DNA of 64,000 bases from Natronomonas gomsonensis (GTDB lineage: Archaea > Halobacteriota > Halobacteria > Halobacteriales > Haloarculaceae). The stretch lies in assembly GCF_013391635.1 (NCBI RefSeq), contig NZ_JACAWU010000002.1, positions 1,612,001-1,676,000 on the forward strand, given 5' to 3'. The notes under the pieces were generated by a model that was not told the origin of the DNA, did not search any database, and saw only the letters and a list, made by a program, of their open reading frames with translations. Shown here one piece after another: positions 35,937 to 46,031 of the stretch. Every line of letters begins with the position of its first letter. Positions within the stretch are counted from its first letter, which is position 1. The position numbers were made by a program, and so were the translations under genes.

Positions 35937-37298
35937 ATGCGCGAGCGGTTCGTCTCGGTGTGGCGTCGGGTCCTCTCGCTGTCGTGGCCGGTGATGGTCG
36001 AACAGACCACGCGGACGCTGATGCGCACCGTCGACATCCTCGTGACGGCGCTGTTCTCGCCGGTCGCCGTCGCCGCCATCGGCCTCGCCGACCTGTATGC
36101 GCGGTTCCCGCTGTGGGTCGGCCTCGGGATGGGCAGCGGCGCCATCGCGCTGTCCTCACAGGACACCGGCAGCGGCGCGACGGCGAACCGGGACGAAGCG
36201 ATTACGCAGGCACTCGGCCTCGGGTTGCTCGTCGGCGTTCCCTTCGCCGTCGGGGGCGTCCTGTACGGCGAGGCCGCCATCGCGCTGTTGGGGGCGCCCG
36301 ACGAAGTGGCTCGACTGGGCGGACAGTACCTCGCTATCGTCCTCGCGACGGCGCCGGCGAGACACGTCGCGCTCATCGCCGCGCGGTCGCTGCAGGGGAC
36401 CGGTGACACCCGGACGCCGATGTACGTCAACATCGTCGCCAACGGCCTGAACATCCTCGGGTCGCTCACGCTCGGCCTCGGACTGTTCGGTGCGCCTCGG
36501 CTCTCCATCGTCGGCGTCGGCATCGCGACCGCGGGTGCGAACCTGTTTACGGCCGGTGTGCTCGTGGTTGCGTTGGCGACCGACTGGGCGGACGCGAACC
36601 TCACGCGACCGACCGACGTCGTGGTCACGAAACAACTGCTCCGTGTGAGCGCGCCGTCGGTCGCCGAGGGACTCGTCTCGACGCTGGCGGAGTTCCCGCT
36701 GAACGCGATACTGCTCGGATTCGGTACCGAGGTCAACGCGGCGTTCCACATCGGCCGGCGGCTCTACCAGCAGTTGACCGGGCCGCTGTCGCGGGGGTTC
36801 AACGTCGGTGCGAGCATCCTCGTTGGGCAATCGCTCGGGGCGGGCGACCCGGAGACGGCCCGATTCGAGGGGTGGGCGACGGTCGCACTCGGCATCGGAA
36901 CGGTCGGCGTCTTCGGCCTCGCGTTGGCCGTCGGTGCCCGGCCGTTCGTCTCGCTGTTCACCGACGACGCCGCGACAGTCACCTACGCGGTCGATTTCGC
37001 CCGCGTGTACGGACTCACCGCCGGATTCCTCGTCACATTCTCCGTCCTGCAGGGGGCGTTGGCGGGCGCCAGCGAGACGCGAGCGCCGTTTCTCGCCCGC
37101 ACCTCGGGGATGGTGCTGTTCATGTTGGGCGTTACCTACGTCGTCGGCGTCGTCCTCGGGTACGGCGTCCTCGGGGCGTACTTTGGCATCGGCCTCACGT
37201 ACGTCTGGATGGCGGCCGTCGTCGCCGGGAGTTTTCACTACAGCGGATGGGCCGAACGGGCGGCGTCGATGCTCGAAGCCCGCGGGAGCGTCGGATAA
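35937..37298 (+). CDS. MATE family efflux transporter
   Basis: 453 residues with 12 hydrophobic helices in two pseudo-symmetric halves. The first helix VLSLSWPVMVEQTTRTLMRTVD matches the MATE N-terminus, and both halves contain the P/G-rich half-motifs (MGSGAIALSSQDTGSG; NVGASILVGQSLGAGD). Exports drugs or metabolites using Na+ or H+; substrate unknown. ATG 35937 is close to the first helix. The DUF502 gene follows 49 bases later. Confidence 0.88.
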   Translation: MRERFVSVWRRVLSLSWPVMVEQTTRTLMRTVDILVTALFSPVAVAAIGLADLYARFPLWVGLGMGSGAIALSSQDTGSGATANRDEAITQALGLGLLVGVPFAVGGVLYGEAAIALLGAPDEVARLGGQYLAIVLATAPARHVALIAARSLQGTGDTRTPMYVNIVANGLNILGSLTLGLGLFGAPRLSIVGVGIATAGANLFTAGVLVVALATDWADANLTRPTDVVVTKQLLRVSAPSVAEGLVSTLAEFPLNAILLGFGTEVNAAFHIGRRLYQQLTGPLSRGFNVGASILVGQSLGAGDPETARFEGWATVALGIGTVGVFGLALAVGARPFVSLFTDDAATVTYAVDFARVYGLTAGFLVTFSVLQGALAGASETRAPFLARTSGMVLFMLGVTYVVGVVLGYGVLGAYFGIGLTYVWMAAVVAGSFHYSGWAERAASMLEARGSVG

Positions 37299-37347
37299 TC
37301 GCCTCGACGGCGTCGTCAGGTCGAAGCGCTGAATACACCGCGGGGGA

Positions 37348-37998
37348 ATGTTGAAACGAATGCTGCCGCCTTCGTGGAAGCGTGACATCGCGAGCGGACT
37401 CATCGTACTGGTGCCGTTGCTCGTGACGGCGTACGTCGTCGCCTTCATCTACCAGTCGATAGCCAACCTGCCACTGTTGGAGCAAGCGCTCGCGAACCAG
37501 CCCGTCGTGGTCCGCGTCCTCGTCACGCTGGTGCTGTTCGCGCTGTTGGTTCTCTCGGTCGGCTATCTGATGCGAACGACCGTCGGCGACCTCCTCGAAC
37601 AGTCACTCGACAACGTGATGAACCGCCTGCCGGGGCTGCGGGTCGTGTACAACGCCTCGAAGATGGCCGTCGAAACCGCCGTCTCCGGCCCCGACGACCT
37701 CCAGACCCCGGTGAAACTCGAAACGTGGAACGGGATGCGGATGACCGCTTTCAAGACCGGCAAGACGACCGACGACGGCAAGGACGTGCTGTTTCTGCCG
37801 ACCGCACCGAACATCACGACGGGATTCGTCGTCGAGGTCGAACCGGACCGCTACGAGGAGGTCGACGAGAAGGTCGAAGACGCCCTGACCCGCATCCTCA
37901 GCGCCGGTTTCGGCGAGAATCGAGAGCAGAGCATCCAAATCGACGTGACAGAGGAGACGCCGGCCCCTCGGGCCGACGACGAGGCCGTCGACGACTGA
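37348..37998 (+). CDS. DUF502 family membrane protein
   Basis: 216 residues: two N-terminal transmembrane helices (about 15-40 and 55-75), then a soluble domain with NRLPGLRVVYNASKMAVE and VLFLPTAPNITTGFVVEV, the pattern of DUF502 proteins from archaea, bacteria and plants. Function unknown; a role at the membrane is all that can be inferred. The C-terminal 20 residues are a disordered acidic tail. Stop codon abuts the end of the convergent proline dehydrogenase gene. Confidence 0.87.
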   Translation: MLKRMLPPSWKRDIASGLIVLVPLLVTAYVVAFIYQSIANLPLLEQALANQPVVVRVLVTLVLFALLVLSVGYLMRTTVGDLLEQSLDNVMNRLPGLRVVYNASKMAVETAVSGPDDLQTPVKLETWNGMRMTAFKTGKTTDDGKDVLFLPTAPNITTGFVVEVEPDRYEEVDEKVEDALTRILSAGFGENREQSIQIDVTEETPAPRADDEAVDD

Positions 37999-38835
37999 TT
38001 AGCCGGTGAGAATCGCCCGCAGCGCGAACAGCGCGTTCTCCTTGCGCTCCATCAGCCGCCGATAGAAGTACGACAGCCAGCGGTCGCCGTAGGGAGCGTA
38101 CTGGTAGACGGTGACGCCTTCTGCGGCCAACTCCCGTTGGGCGTCCTCGCGGACGCCCATCAGCATCTGGACCTCATACGGCGTGCCGTACTCCGCGTGG
38201 AGGTCGGCAGCGTGGGCTATCATTTCGGGGTCGTGGCTCCCGACGGCGACGCCGCGGTCGAACTCTTGGAACGCCAACTCGAGGTACTCCCGATAGGCCT
38301 CGTTCACCCGCGGTTTGTCGGTGTAGGCGACTTCGGGCGGTTCGTCGTAGGCGCCTTTCACCAGCCGTATCTTCCCCGGTACGTCCGCGAGCCGTTCGAT
38401 ATCGGCGGCCGTCCGCTTGAGGTTGGCCTGCAGACACAACCCCATGCGAGGATACGTTTCGGCCTGTGCGACGAAGGCCGAAAGCGTCGCGTCGGTGGTC
38501 GTGTGGTCCTCCATGTCCATCCAGACGAAGGCACCGGCGTCGGCGGCCGCCTCCACGATGCGTTCGAGGTTCTCACGGAAGACGCCGACATCGACGTCGA
38601 GGCCGAGTTGAGAGGGTTTCACCGAGATACAGGCGTCGAGGTCGCTATCGCCGAGTTCTCCGAGCAGTCGGCAGTAGGCGTCGGTGTCGGCGTCGGCGGG
38701 CGGGCGCGTGTCGTAGTGTTCCCCCAGCAGGTTGAGTATCGCGCCGATTCCGTCGTCGTTGAGTCGGCGCGCGTGGTCCATCGCGGTCGCGGGCGACTCG
38801 CCGGCGACGAACCGCCGGGCGATTGGCGGTAGCAT
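37999..38835 (-). CDS. proline dehydrogenase
   Basis: 278 residues of the monofunctional PRODH type (PutA-like FAD barrel) that oxidises proline to pyrroline-5-carboxylate, passing electrons to the quinone pool. Conserved features: [49 protein letters not shown] and the C-terminal [21 protein letters not shown] region that contacts FAD and substrate. ATG 38835 begins [12 protein letters not shown]; the open frame upstream is not homologous. The P5C dehydrogenase partner is not adjacent. Confidence 0.9.
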   Translation of the reverse strand: MLPPIARRFVAGESPATAMDHARRLNDDGIGAILNLLGEHYDTRPPADADTDAYCRLLGELGDSDLDACISVKPSQLGLDVDVGVFRENLERIVEAAADAGAFVWMDMEDHTTTDATLSAFVAQAETYPRMGLCLQANLKRTAADIERLADVPGKIRLVKGAYDEPPEVAYTDKPRVNEAYREYLELAFQEFDRGVAVGSHDPEMIAHAADLHAEYGTPYEVQMLMGVREDAQRELAAEGVTVYQYAPYGDRWLSYFYRRLMERKENALFALRAILTG

Positions 38836-38922
38836 ACGTTCGAGTACTCCCGCCCGCCTCAAGAGGATACCCCCGCGAGCGGAATCCCCCGGTCTTATGC
38901 TCGTGCCGACTGGAGGCCGGAT

Positions 38923-39456
38923 ATGGTAGTCGAGACTCTCGTCGTCGCCGTGTGGGCGATGCTGCCCGCCTACATCCCCAACAACGTCGCCGTGTTGGCC
39001 GGCGGCGGCCAACCAATCGACGGCGGCCGCCGACTCGACGACGGCAAACGCATTCTCGGCGATGGGAAAACGTGGCGTGGGACCGCCTTCGGGACCGCCG
39101 CGGGCATCGTCATCGCACTCCTGCTCAACGCGCTGAACGGCGTCGCTAGCCTCGGCCTCCCCGAGTTCCCCCTCACGGCCGCCGTCGGTCTCGCCTTCGG
39201 CGCGATGCTCGGCGACATCCTCGCGTCGTTCGCAAAACGCCGGACCGGCCGGGAGCGCGGCGCCGTCTTCCCCGTCGTCGACCAACTCGACTTCGTCGTG
39301 GTCGCGTTGCTGTTGACCGCCATCCTCTCGTATGGCTGGTTCCGCGAGACGTTCACCCTCCCGGTCATCGTCGCAGTCATCGTGCTCACGCCCATGCTCC
39401 ACGTCGTGACGAACGCCATCGCCTACGCGCTCGGCCTGAAGGACGAACCGTGGTAA
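38923..39456 (+). CDS. carS: CDP-archaeol synthase
   Basis: 177 residues with five hydrophobic helices. The family features are intact: [18 protein letters not shown] at the N-terminus, the cytoplasmic loop [18 protein letters not shown], and [12 protein letters not shown] before the last helices. CarS transfers CMP from CTP to unsaturated archaetidic acid, the committed step to archaeal phospholipids, in the cytoplasmic membrane. A CTTATG box lies about 28 bases before ATG 38923. Divergent from the proline dehydrogenase gene. Confidence 0.95.
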   Translation: MVVETLVVAVWAMLPAYIPNNVAVLAGGGQPIDGGRRLDDGKRILGDGKTWRGTAFGTAAGIVIALLLNALNGVASLGLPEFPLTAAVGLAFGAMLGDILASFAKRRTGRERGAVFPVVDQLDFVVVALLLTAILSYGWFRETFTLPVIVAVIVLTPMLHVVTNAIAYALGLKDEPW

Positions 39457-39497
39457 TCACATCGGATTTATCACCGTCGGTCGTGTGAACCCGCCAC

Positions 39498-40595
39498 ATG
39501 GACCCTGACGCCCTCCAGGAAGAAGTCGACGAGTGGGTCCGCGAAGGAATCATCGACGAATCCCAAGCCGAGGCGATACTGGCCCGCTACGAGGACGAAT
39601 CGACCGGACGCTCGCGGGTCGTCGTCGCACTGTCGCTCGTCGGCGCCGCTCTCGTGTTCGCCGGTGTCGTCCTGTTCCTCGCGACGAACTGGGAGGACCT
39701 GCCGCGGGCAGCGCGGATGGCGGTTCTCGTCGCCGGGCCGGCGCTGGCCTACGTGTCGGGGATCGTCGCCTACGACCGGTCGGTCCCGCGAATCGGCCAC
39801 GCACTCTGTGTCCTCGGGGCCGTGTTGGTCGGGCCGTCGCTGTTCCTCTTCGAGGACCTGCTGACGCTCGGCGTGGACTCGGAGTGGCTGCTGTTGGCGT
39901 GGACCGTCGCCATCCTACCGACCGCCCACGCGCTGGGGTCGCGGGTCGCCACGGGCATCGGCCTCGCCGTCGTTCTCGCGTTGGTGCTCACGCTGTCGTC
40001 GCCGGACGACCCCGTGCCTGCGGTCGGATTGCTCGGCGTCGCGCTGTTCGCACTCGGCCACACTCGCGAGGGCGCGGTCCAGTGGACCTACCGCGTCGGC
40101 GGCGTCGCCTTCACTCTCGGAACGCTGGTAGTGATGACCACCCTCGAAGGGCAGTTCGAACTGTACGCCTTCGGCCCGCCGGCCGTCCTGGGCGGCACCG
40201 CCGTCGGCGCACTCCTCGGCGTCGGGTGGCTGTTTGTCGCCGGTAACCGGGAATCCGGCGGCTGGGCCGGCTTCGCCGTCGTCGCCCTCGCTGTCGTGAC
40301 GGCGCTGGCGACTGCGGCCCCCGACACCGTCCCCGAGTTCGTCGCCTTCCTCGGGGTACACGCCGCTGCGGTAGCCGGCCTCGTCACGACCGGCTATCTC
40401 GGGTATCGCCGTCGCTCGCGGGCCTACATCGATCTCGCCGTAATCGGGGCGCTGTTGCAGTCGCTGTCGTTCGTCGAGGCGACGGTCGTCGACGCGCTGT
40501 CGGGGTCGGTCGCGCTCGTCGTCGCCGGCCTGCTGCTTTTGGCCACCGGCGTCGCCTTAGAGCGGGGCCGGCGCTCGCTGCTGTCCAGAATCTAG
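39498..40595 (+). CDS. DUF2157 family membrane protein
   Basis: 365 residues. A short helical cytosolic N-terminus (VDEWVREGIIDESQAEAILARYE) is followed by about 11 hydrophobic helices. The opening with I-x-E-x-x-Q-A-x-x-I and the helix ATNWEDLPRAARMAVLV are the pattern of DUF2157, predicted membrane proteins of unknown function. Own TATA-like TTTATC about 30 bases upstream of ATG 39498. Followed 42 bases later by the second CNNM gene. Confidence 0.82.
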   Translation: MDPDALQEEVDEWVREGIIDESQAEAILARYEDESTGRSRVVVALSLVGAALVFAGVVLFLATNWEDLPRAARMAVLVAGPALAYVSGIVAYDRSVPRIGHALCVLGAVLVGPSLFLFEDLLTLGVDSEWLLLAWTVAILPTAHALGSRVATGIGLAVVLALVLTLSSPDDPVPAVGLLGVALFALGHTREGAVQWTYRVGGVAFTLGTLVVMTTLEGQFELYAFGPPAVLGGTAVGALLGVGWLFVAGNRESGGWAGFAVVALAVVTALATAAPDTVPEFVAFLGVHAAAVAGLVTTGYLGYRRRSRAYIDLAVIGALLQSLSFVEATVVDALSGSVALVVAGLLLLATGVALERGRRSLLSRI

Positions 40596-40637
40596 ACCGG
40601 CGGCGGGGCTTATGTGGACGGGCACGCACCGTGAGGT

Positions 40638-41882
40638 ATGTTCTTGGCCGCGGGACTCCTCGCAATCGTCGGTCTCGTTGCGGTGAGTGCCTTCTTTTCG
40701 TCGAGCGAAATCTCGTTGTTCTCGCTGGAGGAACACCGACTCGGAACGCTCGCAACGGAACCGGGCGGCGACGTGCTGGTCGCGCTCCGAGAGGACCCCC
40801 ACAGACTGCTCGTCACGATTCTCGTCGGCAACAACGTCGTCAACGTCGCCATCGCCTCGCTGACGACGGCGCTGTTCGTCGACCGCTTCCCCGGCGGCCT
40901 CGGCGTCGTCCTCGCGACGCTGTTCGCCAGTACGGTCGTCCTCGTCTTCGGCGAAATCGTCCCGAAATCGTACGGCGTCGGCAACCCCGAATCCGTCGCG
41001 CTCCGCGTCGCTCGACCGGTCAAGGTGGTCCAGACGGCGCTGTACCCAGTCGTGGTGGTCTTCGAGTCGATTACCGACGCCATCAACCGCGTCACCGGCG
41101 GCGGCCGCGACATCGAACGGCCCTACGTCACCCGCGAGGAAATCGTCGCGTTGGTCGAGACCGCCGAGCAACTCGGCATCGTCGAGGGCGACGAGCAGGC
41201 GATGATAGAGCGAATCTTCCGGTTCAACACGACGACCGTCGGGAACGTGATGGTGCCGCGAGCCGACGTAGTCGCCGTCGACGCCGCCGCGAGCGTCGAG
41301 GACGCCATCGACGCGTGTCGCTCGGAGCGGGTCACTCGCCTCCCGGTGTACGAGGGCGACTTCGACCGCGTTCTCGGCTACGTCGACATCCGCGACCTCG
41401 TCGACGCGCCGGCGGACGCCTCGCTTCAGTCGCTGACCAACCCCGCCCTCCACGTCTTCGAGGGGAGAGAAATCGACGAGGTGTTGGCCGAACTGCAGGC
41501 GAGTCGAACCGAGTTGGCCATCGTCTACGACGAGTTCGGTTCCGTCGAAGGCCTTCTCACCGTCGAGGACATCGTCGAGGAGATCGTCGGCGAGATATTC
41601 GACATCGGTGAGGAGGCGGCGGTCGTCCGGCTCTCGCCGACGACGGCGACCGTCAGCGGGACGGCCTCGACCGAGGCTCTCAACGACGAAATCGGGACGC
41701 ACTTGCCGGCAGCCGGCGAGACCGTCGCCGGCCTACTCGCCGAGCGGTTGGGCCGGCCGGCCGAACCGGGCGACGTACTCGACGTAGCCGACGCCCGACT
41801 CACGGTTCGGAGCGTCGAGGACAACCGCGTCCGACGCGTCCACGTCGAACGACAGACGGAGGCGTCGCTGGACGGGAAATAA
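40638..41882 (+). CDS. CNNM/CorC (hemolysin C) family membrane protein, second copy
   Basis: 414 residues with the same layout as the protein at 26-27 kb: DUF21 membrane domain (SAFFSSSEISLFSLEEHR; GNNVVNVAIASL), two CBS domains at about 200-325 (RLPVYEGDFDRVLGYVD; AIVYDEFGSVEGLLTVEDI), and a C-terminal CorC domain. The paralogs align along their whole length but this one starts directly at the first helix and is 45 residues shorter. Divalent cation (Mg2+) handling is the family role. CTTATG box about 26 bases before ATG 40638. Confidence 0.88.
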   Translation: MFLAAGLLAIVGLVAVSAFFSSSEISLFSLEEHRLGTLATEPGGDVLVALREDPHRLLVTILVGNNVVNVAIASLTTALFVDRFPGGLGVVLATLFASTVVLVFGEIVPKSYGVGNPESVALRVARPVKVVQTALYPVVVVFESITDAINRVTGGGRDIERPYVTREEIVALVETAEQLGIVEGDEQAMIERIFRFNTTTVGNVMVPRADVVAVDAAASVEDAIDACRSERVTRLPVYEGDFDRVLGYVDIRDLVDAPADASLQSLTNPALHVFEGREIDEVLAELQASRTELAIVYDEFGSVEGLLTVEDIVEEIVGEIFDIGEEAAVVRLSPTTATVSGTASTEALNDEIGTHLPAAGETVAGLLAERLGRPAEPGDVLDVADARLTVRSVEDNRVRRVHVERQTEASLDGK

Positions 41883-41950
41883 AAGGAAGAAGCGTTCGGA
41901 AGGCGGTTCGAGACGGCGGGCTGGTAGGGAGCTGTTGTAACCCGACCGGA

Positions 41951-43642
41951 TTACATCATGCCGCCCATGCCGCCGCCCATACCGCCCATGCCGCCCATAC
42001 CGCCGCCCATGCCGCCGCCGGGGCCGCCGGGCATCTCGTCGTCGTCGCCGTCGTCGCTGGAGCCACCCTTGAGGTCGCCCGCGGCGATGACGTCGTCGAT
42101 GCGGAGGATCATCACGGCCGCCTCGGTGGCGGACTCGATGGCCTGGGTCTTGACTCGGAGCGGCTCGACGACGCCCTCGTCTTCCATGTCGATGACCTCG
42201 CCCGTGTAGGCGTCGAGGCCGGCGGCGTCGGCGCCGTCGGCGTGCTGACTGCGGAGGTCGACAAGGGAGTCGATTGGGTCGAGACCGGCGTTCTCGGCGA
42301 GCGTGCGCGGAATCACGTCGACGGCGTCGGCGAAGGCCTCGACGGCGAGCTGCTCGCGGCCGCCGACGGAGTCGGCGTAGTCACGCAGGCCGAGGGCCAG
42401 CGCGATCTCGGGGGCACCGCCGCCGGGGAGGACTTTGCCCTCCTCCAGCGTGGTGCGGACGACACCGAGGGAGTCCTCGATGGCGCGTTCGATTTCGTCG
42501 ACGACGTGTTCGGTGCCGCCGCGGAGGATGAGCGTGACCGCTTTGGCCTCCTCGACGTCCTCGACGAAGATTTTCTCGTCGCCAGCGATGTCCTTCTGGG
42601 CGACGCTGCCGGCGAAGCCGAGGTCGTCCTCGGTGATGTCGTCGATGTTGGAGATGACGCGGCCGCCCGTCGCGCGGGCGAGCGCCTTCATGTCGGATTT
42701 CTTCGCACGGCGGACGGCGATGATGCCCTCCTGTGCGAGGTAGTGTTGGGCCATGTCGTCGATGCCCTTCTGACAGAAGACGACGTCGGCGCCGACCTCT
42801 TTCAGCTGGTCGACCATCTGGCGAAGCTGCTGTTCCTCCTGGTCGAGGAACTGCTGGAGCTGGTCGGGGTCGGTGACGTTGACCTCGGCGTCGATTTCGG
42901 TCTCCTTGACCTCGATGGGCGTCGACAGCAGCGCGATGTTGGCGTCCTCGGCGAAGTACGGCATGTTGTCGTGGACGCGCTCTTTGCCCACGATGACGCC
43001 CTCGACGAGTTCGGACTCGTCGACGGCACCGCCGACGACCTTCTCGACTTTGATGTTGTCCGTGTCGATGTCGTCGCCGTCGGCGACGGCCTGCACCGCG
43101 TCGACGACGAGTTCGGCCAGCAGGTCCTTCGAGGCTTCGGCGCCCTTGCCGGTCATCGCGGTCGCGGCGATGGACTCCAGCACGTCGCTGTCGTCGGCGT
43201 CGACGTCGATGGCGATGTCCTCGAGGATCTCCTTGGCCTCGGCGGCGGCCTGTCGGTACCCCTGTGCGAGGATGGTCGCGTGGATATCCTGGTCCAGCAG
43301 GTCCTCTGCCTTCGAGAGGAGTTCACCCGAAATGACGACGCTCGTGGTCGTACCGTCGCCGACTTCCTCTTCCTGCGTTTCGGCGACTTCGACGATCATG
43401 TTGGCCGCCGGGTGCTCGATGTCCATCTCTTTGAGGATGGTGACGCCGTCGTTCGTGACGACGACGTTGCCCGTCGAGTCGACGAGCATTTTGTCCATCC
43501 CTTTCGGGCCGAGTGTGGTGCGTACCGACTCGGCGACCGCCTTCCCGGCGGTAATGTTCATCGACTGTGCGTCCTTTCCGGAGGTTCGCTGGCTCTCCTC
43601 GGAAAGAACTATCATCGGCTGGTTGCCCATCTGTTGTGCCAT
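41951..43642 (-). CDS. thsA: thermosome subunit (group II chaperonin)
   Basis: 563 residues. Group II chaperonin folding proteins with ATP inside an 8- or 9-subunit double ring. ATP-site motifs [23 protein letters not shown] and [10 protein letters not shown] are intact, as is the [14 protein letters not shown] segment. The C-terminus is an unusually long methionine/glycine tail (repeats of GGM), typical of haloarchaeal thermosomes. ATG 43642 gives the family start [13 protein letters not shown] strong TATA box lies 29-35 bases upstream. The subunit letter is a guess because haloarchaea have two or three paralogs. Confidence 0.96.
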   Translation of the reverse strand: MAQQMGNQPMIVLSEESQRTSGKDAQSMNITAGKAVAESVRTTLGPKGMDKMLVDSTGNVVVTNDGVTILKEMDIEHPAANMIVEVAETQEEEVGDGTTTSVVISGELLSKAEDLLDQDIHATILAQGYRQAAAEAKEILEDIAIDVDADDSDVLESIAATAMTGKGAEASKDLLAELVVDAVQAVADGDDIDTDNIKVEKVVGGAVDESELVEGVIVGKERVHDNMPYFAEDANIALLSTPIEVKETEIDAEVNVTDPDQLQQFLDQEEQQLRQMVDQLKEVGADVVFCQKGIDDMAQHYLAQEGIIAVRRAKKSDMKALARATGGRVISNIDDITEDDLGFAGSVAQKDIAGDEKIFVEDVEEAKAVTLILRGGTEHVVDEIERAIEDSLGVVRTTLEEGKVLPGGGAPEIALALGLRDYADSVGGREQLAVEAFADAVDVIPRTLAENAGLDPIDSLVDLRSQHADGADAAGLDAYTGEVIDMEDEGVVEPLRVKTQAIESATEAAVMILRIDDVIAAGDLKGGSSDDGDDDEMPGGPGGGMGGGMGGMGGMGGGMGGMM

Positions 43643-43670
43643 AGTCGTCCGAATGATTGTCTGTGGTTCT

Positions 43671-43677
43671 ATATAAA
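43671..43677 (-). promoter_or_regulatory. TATA box of the thermosome gene
   Basis: TTTATAT on the minus strand inside CCTTTATATAG, 29-35 bases before ATG 43642; a few bases of leader are possible. Upstream of it (43702-43715) a small hairpin CCCCC-ATAC-GGGGG lies where heat-shock regulatory sites would be expected. Confidence 0.75.
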
Positions 43678-43748
43678 GGTTTCTGAAATGGCAGCGGAAA
43701 ACCCCCATACGGGGGCAGGACGGGTGTGTGAATAGGTGTCGAGAAAAG

Positions 43749-43804
43749 TTTATATATGGCTTCGAAGCGGTTCCGCGCGGCGTGCCGCTGTCCGACGGTT
43801 TATC
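43749..43804 (+). promoter_or_regulatory. two TATA boxes upstream of the GMC oxidoreductase gene
   Basis: TTTATATATG at 43749-43758 is a strong box but would give a leader of about 50 bases; GTTTATC at 43798-43804 is at the normal leaderless distance (about 28 bases) from ATG 43829. Both could be used. Between them lies a GC-rich stretch with inverted CGG/CCG segments. Confidence 0.5.
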
Positions 43805-43828
43805 ACGCGCCCGCGAGTGTGGCAGTGT

Positions 43829-45412
43829 ATGGCAACCAAGACAGCGGCCTACGACTACGTCGTCGTCGGCGCCGGGTCGGCCGGGTGTGTCCTCGCGTCG
43901 CGTCTCAGCGAAGACCCAGACACCTCCGTCCTCCTACTGGAGGCCGGTGAACCCGACGAGAAACGCGAGATTCACATCCCGGCGGCGTTCCCGGAACTGT
44001 TCAAAAGCGACGTGGACTGGGAGTACTACACCGAACCCCAACCCGGTCTGGCCGACCGCGAGTTGTACTGGCCGCGCGGAAAGACCCTCGGCGGGTCCAG
44101 TTCCATCAACGCGATGATTTACATCCGGGGCCACCCCGACGACTACGACGAGTGGGCCGACCGCGGCAACGACGGGTGGGCCTACGAGGACGTCCTTCCC
44201 TACTTCAAGCGCAACGAGACGTTCGAACCCGGTGACGGCGACTACCACGGCACCGACGGCCCGCTACACGTCTCGAACCCCCGGTCGCCGAACGACCTCT
44301 CCCGGACGTTCGTCGAGGCCGCAACCGACGTCGGCCATCCGCGGAACGCCGACTTCAACGGCGCCCGACAGGAGGGCGTCGGCCTCTATCACCTCACCCA
44401 GAAGAAGGGCAAACGCCACAGCGCCGCGGCCGCCTACCTGACACCACATCTCGACCGGCCGAACCTCACCGTCGAGACCGGCGCCCACGCCACCGAAATC
44501 GCCTTCGACGGCAATCGCGCCTCGGGCGTCGAGTACGAACAGGACGGCACGCGACTCCGGGCCGAAGCAGTCGAGGAGGTGCTCGTCTCCGGCGGCGCCA
44601 TCAACTCCCCGCAACTGCTCATGCTGTCGGGACTCGGCGACCCCGAACACCTCACCGACCAAGACATCGAGGTACAGGCCGAACTGCCGGGCGTCGGTCG
44701 AAACCTCCAGGACCACCTCTTTGCCTTCACCGTCTACGAGTGTACCGAACCCGGGACGCTCGACGACGCCGGCCGAATCCGGGACCTCGCGAAGTACTTC
44801 CTGTTGAAGCGGGGCCATCTCACCTCCAACGTCGGCGAATCGGGCGGCTTCATCAGGACCGATGACGACCTCGACGCACCGGATTTGCAGTTCCACTTCG
44901 CACCCGGCTACTTCATGGAACACGGCTTCGAGAACCCCGAGGACGGCCACGGCCTCTCGGTCGGGGCGACCCAACTCCGCCCGGAGAGTCGCGGGTCGAT
45001 TTCGCTGGCCTCCGACGACCCCTTCGCCGACCCCGTCATCGACCCGAACTACCTCGACGACGACCGGGACATGGAGGTGTTAGTCGAGGGCATCCGTCGG
45101 GCCCGCGAAATCCTGCAGGCGGAGCCCTTCGACGACGTTCGCGGCGAGGAGATCTGGCCCGGTGAGGAGGCGACCACCGATGCCGAACTGCGCGAACACG
45201 TCCGCGAGACGGCCCACACGGTGTATCACCCCGTCGGAACGTGCAAGATGGGCGACGGCGACGATGCGGTCGTCGACGAGGAACTCCGCGTCCACGGCGT
45301 CGAGGGGCTTCGCGTCGTCGACGCCTCGGTGATGCCGACGCTCGTCGGCGGCAACACCAACGCACCCACGATGATGATAGCGGAGAAAGCGGTGGATCTG
45401 ATTCGCTCGTAG
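43829..45412 (+). CDS. GMC family FAD-dependent oxidoreductase (choline dehydrogenase-like)
   Basis: 527 residues of the glucose-methanol-choline family. FAD-binding [19 protein letters not shown] at the N-terminus, [18 protein letters not shown] as the second flavin contact, [17 protein letters not shown] as GMC signature 2, and the catalytic H467 ([10 protein letters not shown]) with an asparagine in [10 protein letters not shown]. Cytoplasmic, no signal. Oxidises an alcohol, choline being one family substrate, relevant to osmoprotectant use; no betaine aldehyde dehydrogenase is adjacent, so the substrate is open. ATG 43829 is preferred over upstream in-frame codons with basic, unconserved sequence. 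Confidence 0.88.
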   Translation: MATKTAAYDYVVVGAGSAGCVLASRLSEDPDTSVLLLEAGEPDEKREIHIPAAFPELFKSDVDWEYYTEPQPGLADRELYWPRGKTLGGSSSINAMIYIRGHPDDYDEWADRGNDGWAYEDVLPYFKRNETFEPGDGDYHGTDGPLHVSNPRSPNDLSRTFVEAATDVGHPRNADFNGARQEGVGLYHLTQKKGKRHSAAAAYLTPHLDRPNLTVETGAHATEIAFDGNRASGVEYEQDGTRLRAEAVEEVLVSGGAINSPQLLMLSGLGDPEHLTDQDIEVQAELPGVGRNLQDHLFAFTVYECTEPGTLDDAGRIRDLAKYFLLKRGHLTSNVGESGGFIRTDDDLDAPDLQFHFAPGYFMEHGFENPEDGHGLSVGATQLRPESRGSISLASDDPFADPVIDPNYLDDDRDMEVLVEGIRRAREILQAEPFDDVRGEEIWPGEEATTDAELREHVRETAHTVYHPVGTCKMGDGDDAVVDEELRVHGVEGLRVVDASVMPTLVGGNTNAPTMMIAEKAVDLIRS

Positions 45413-45432
45413 TAAACCGAAAGCGGCCCGTC

Positions 45433-45981
45433 TCAGCCCGTAAACTGGTGGTACTCGATGTCGTTGGACTTCATCTCGTTGTGGCGCCGTTCGAGGAAGG
45501 AGTAGACGGCGCCGTGGGGCGCGCCGTCGAGAATCATCTCGGCGGCGCTGCGGACGGCGTCCACCTGCTGGGGTTTGCCGATGATGCCCAGCGTCGACCC
45601 GTAGATGACCACGTCGGCGCCGGAGAGTTCGGCCATGAGTTCTCGGGTTCGACCGCCCTCGCCGATGAGCCGGCCCTTCTTCCGGCGGAGGTCCTTCTTG
45701 TTCCGGGTGGCGGCCTCGATGTCGATGAGCTCGAACAACTGCATGTCGTCGTCCAGCAGGCGCATCGCGTCCTCGGGAGCGAACCCGCGGCCGATGGCCT
45801 TGACGATGTCCGGCCCCTTCAGACCGAGTATCGGGTCGCCGACGGTCTCGACTTTCACCGACCCCGTCTCGGAGTCGATGTCCAGACGGACCTCGGCGCG
45901 GGATTCGATTTCCCGCATGGTCGCACCCCCTTCGCCGATGAGAACGCCGATGCGGTCCTCCGGAATCGTGACGTGTTTCAT
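45433..45981 (-). CDS. KH-domain RNA-binding protein (Dim2/Pno1-like)
   Basis: 182 residues with two KH domains: the first has the GXXG loop in RIGVLIGEGGATMREIE, the second in KGRLIGEGGRTRELMAE. This is the archaeal counterpart of Pno1/Dim2, which binds the 3' end of pre-16S rRNA and aIF2 during small-subunit maturation. A CTTAAAAG box on this strand (46003-46010) is about 25 bases before ATG 45981; a GTG two codons upstream is therefore less likely. RIO1 and aIF1A genes lie 1-3 kb away. Confidence 0.88.
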   Translation of the reverse strand: MKHVTIPEDRIGVLIGEGGATMREIESRAEVRLDIDSETGSVKVETVGDPILGLKGPDIVKAIGRGFAPEDAMRLLDDDMQLFELIDIEAATRNKKDLRRKKGRLIGEGGRTRELMAELSGADVVIYGSTLGIIGKPQQVDAVRSAAEMILDGAPHGAVYSFLERRHNEMKSNDIEYHQFTG

Positions 45982-46031
45982 ATCCACGTTTCGTCGTGGA
46001 TACTTTTAAGCGTTCGCCGATGCGGATGCCA

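Noticed and set aside
41955..42030. short tandem repeats of CCGCCCAT type
   Set aside because: They encode the GGM tail of the thermosome, a normal feature of the protein, not a mobile or CRISPR-like repeat.
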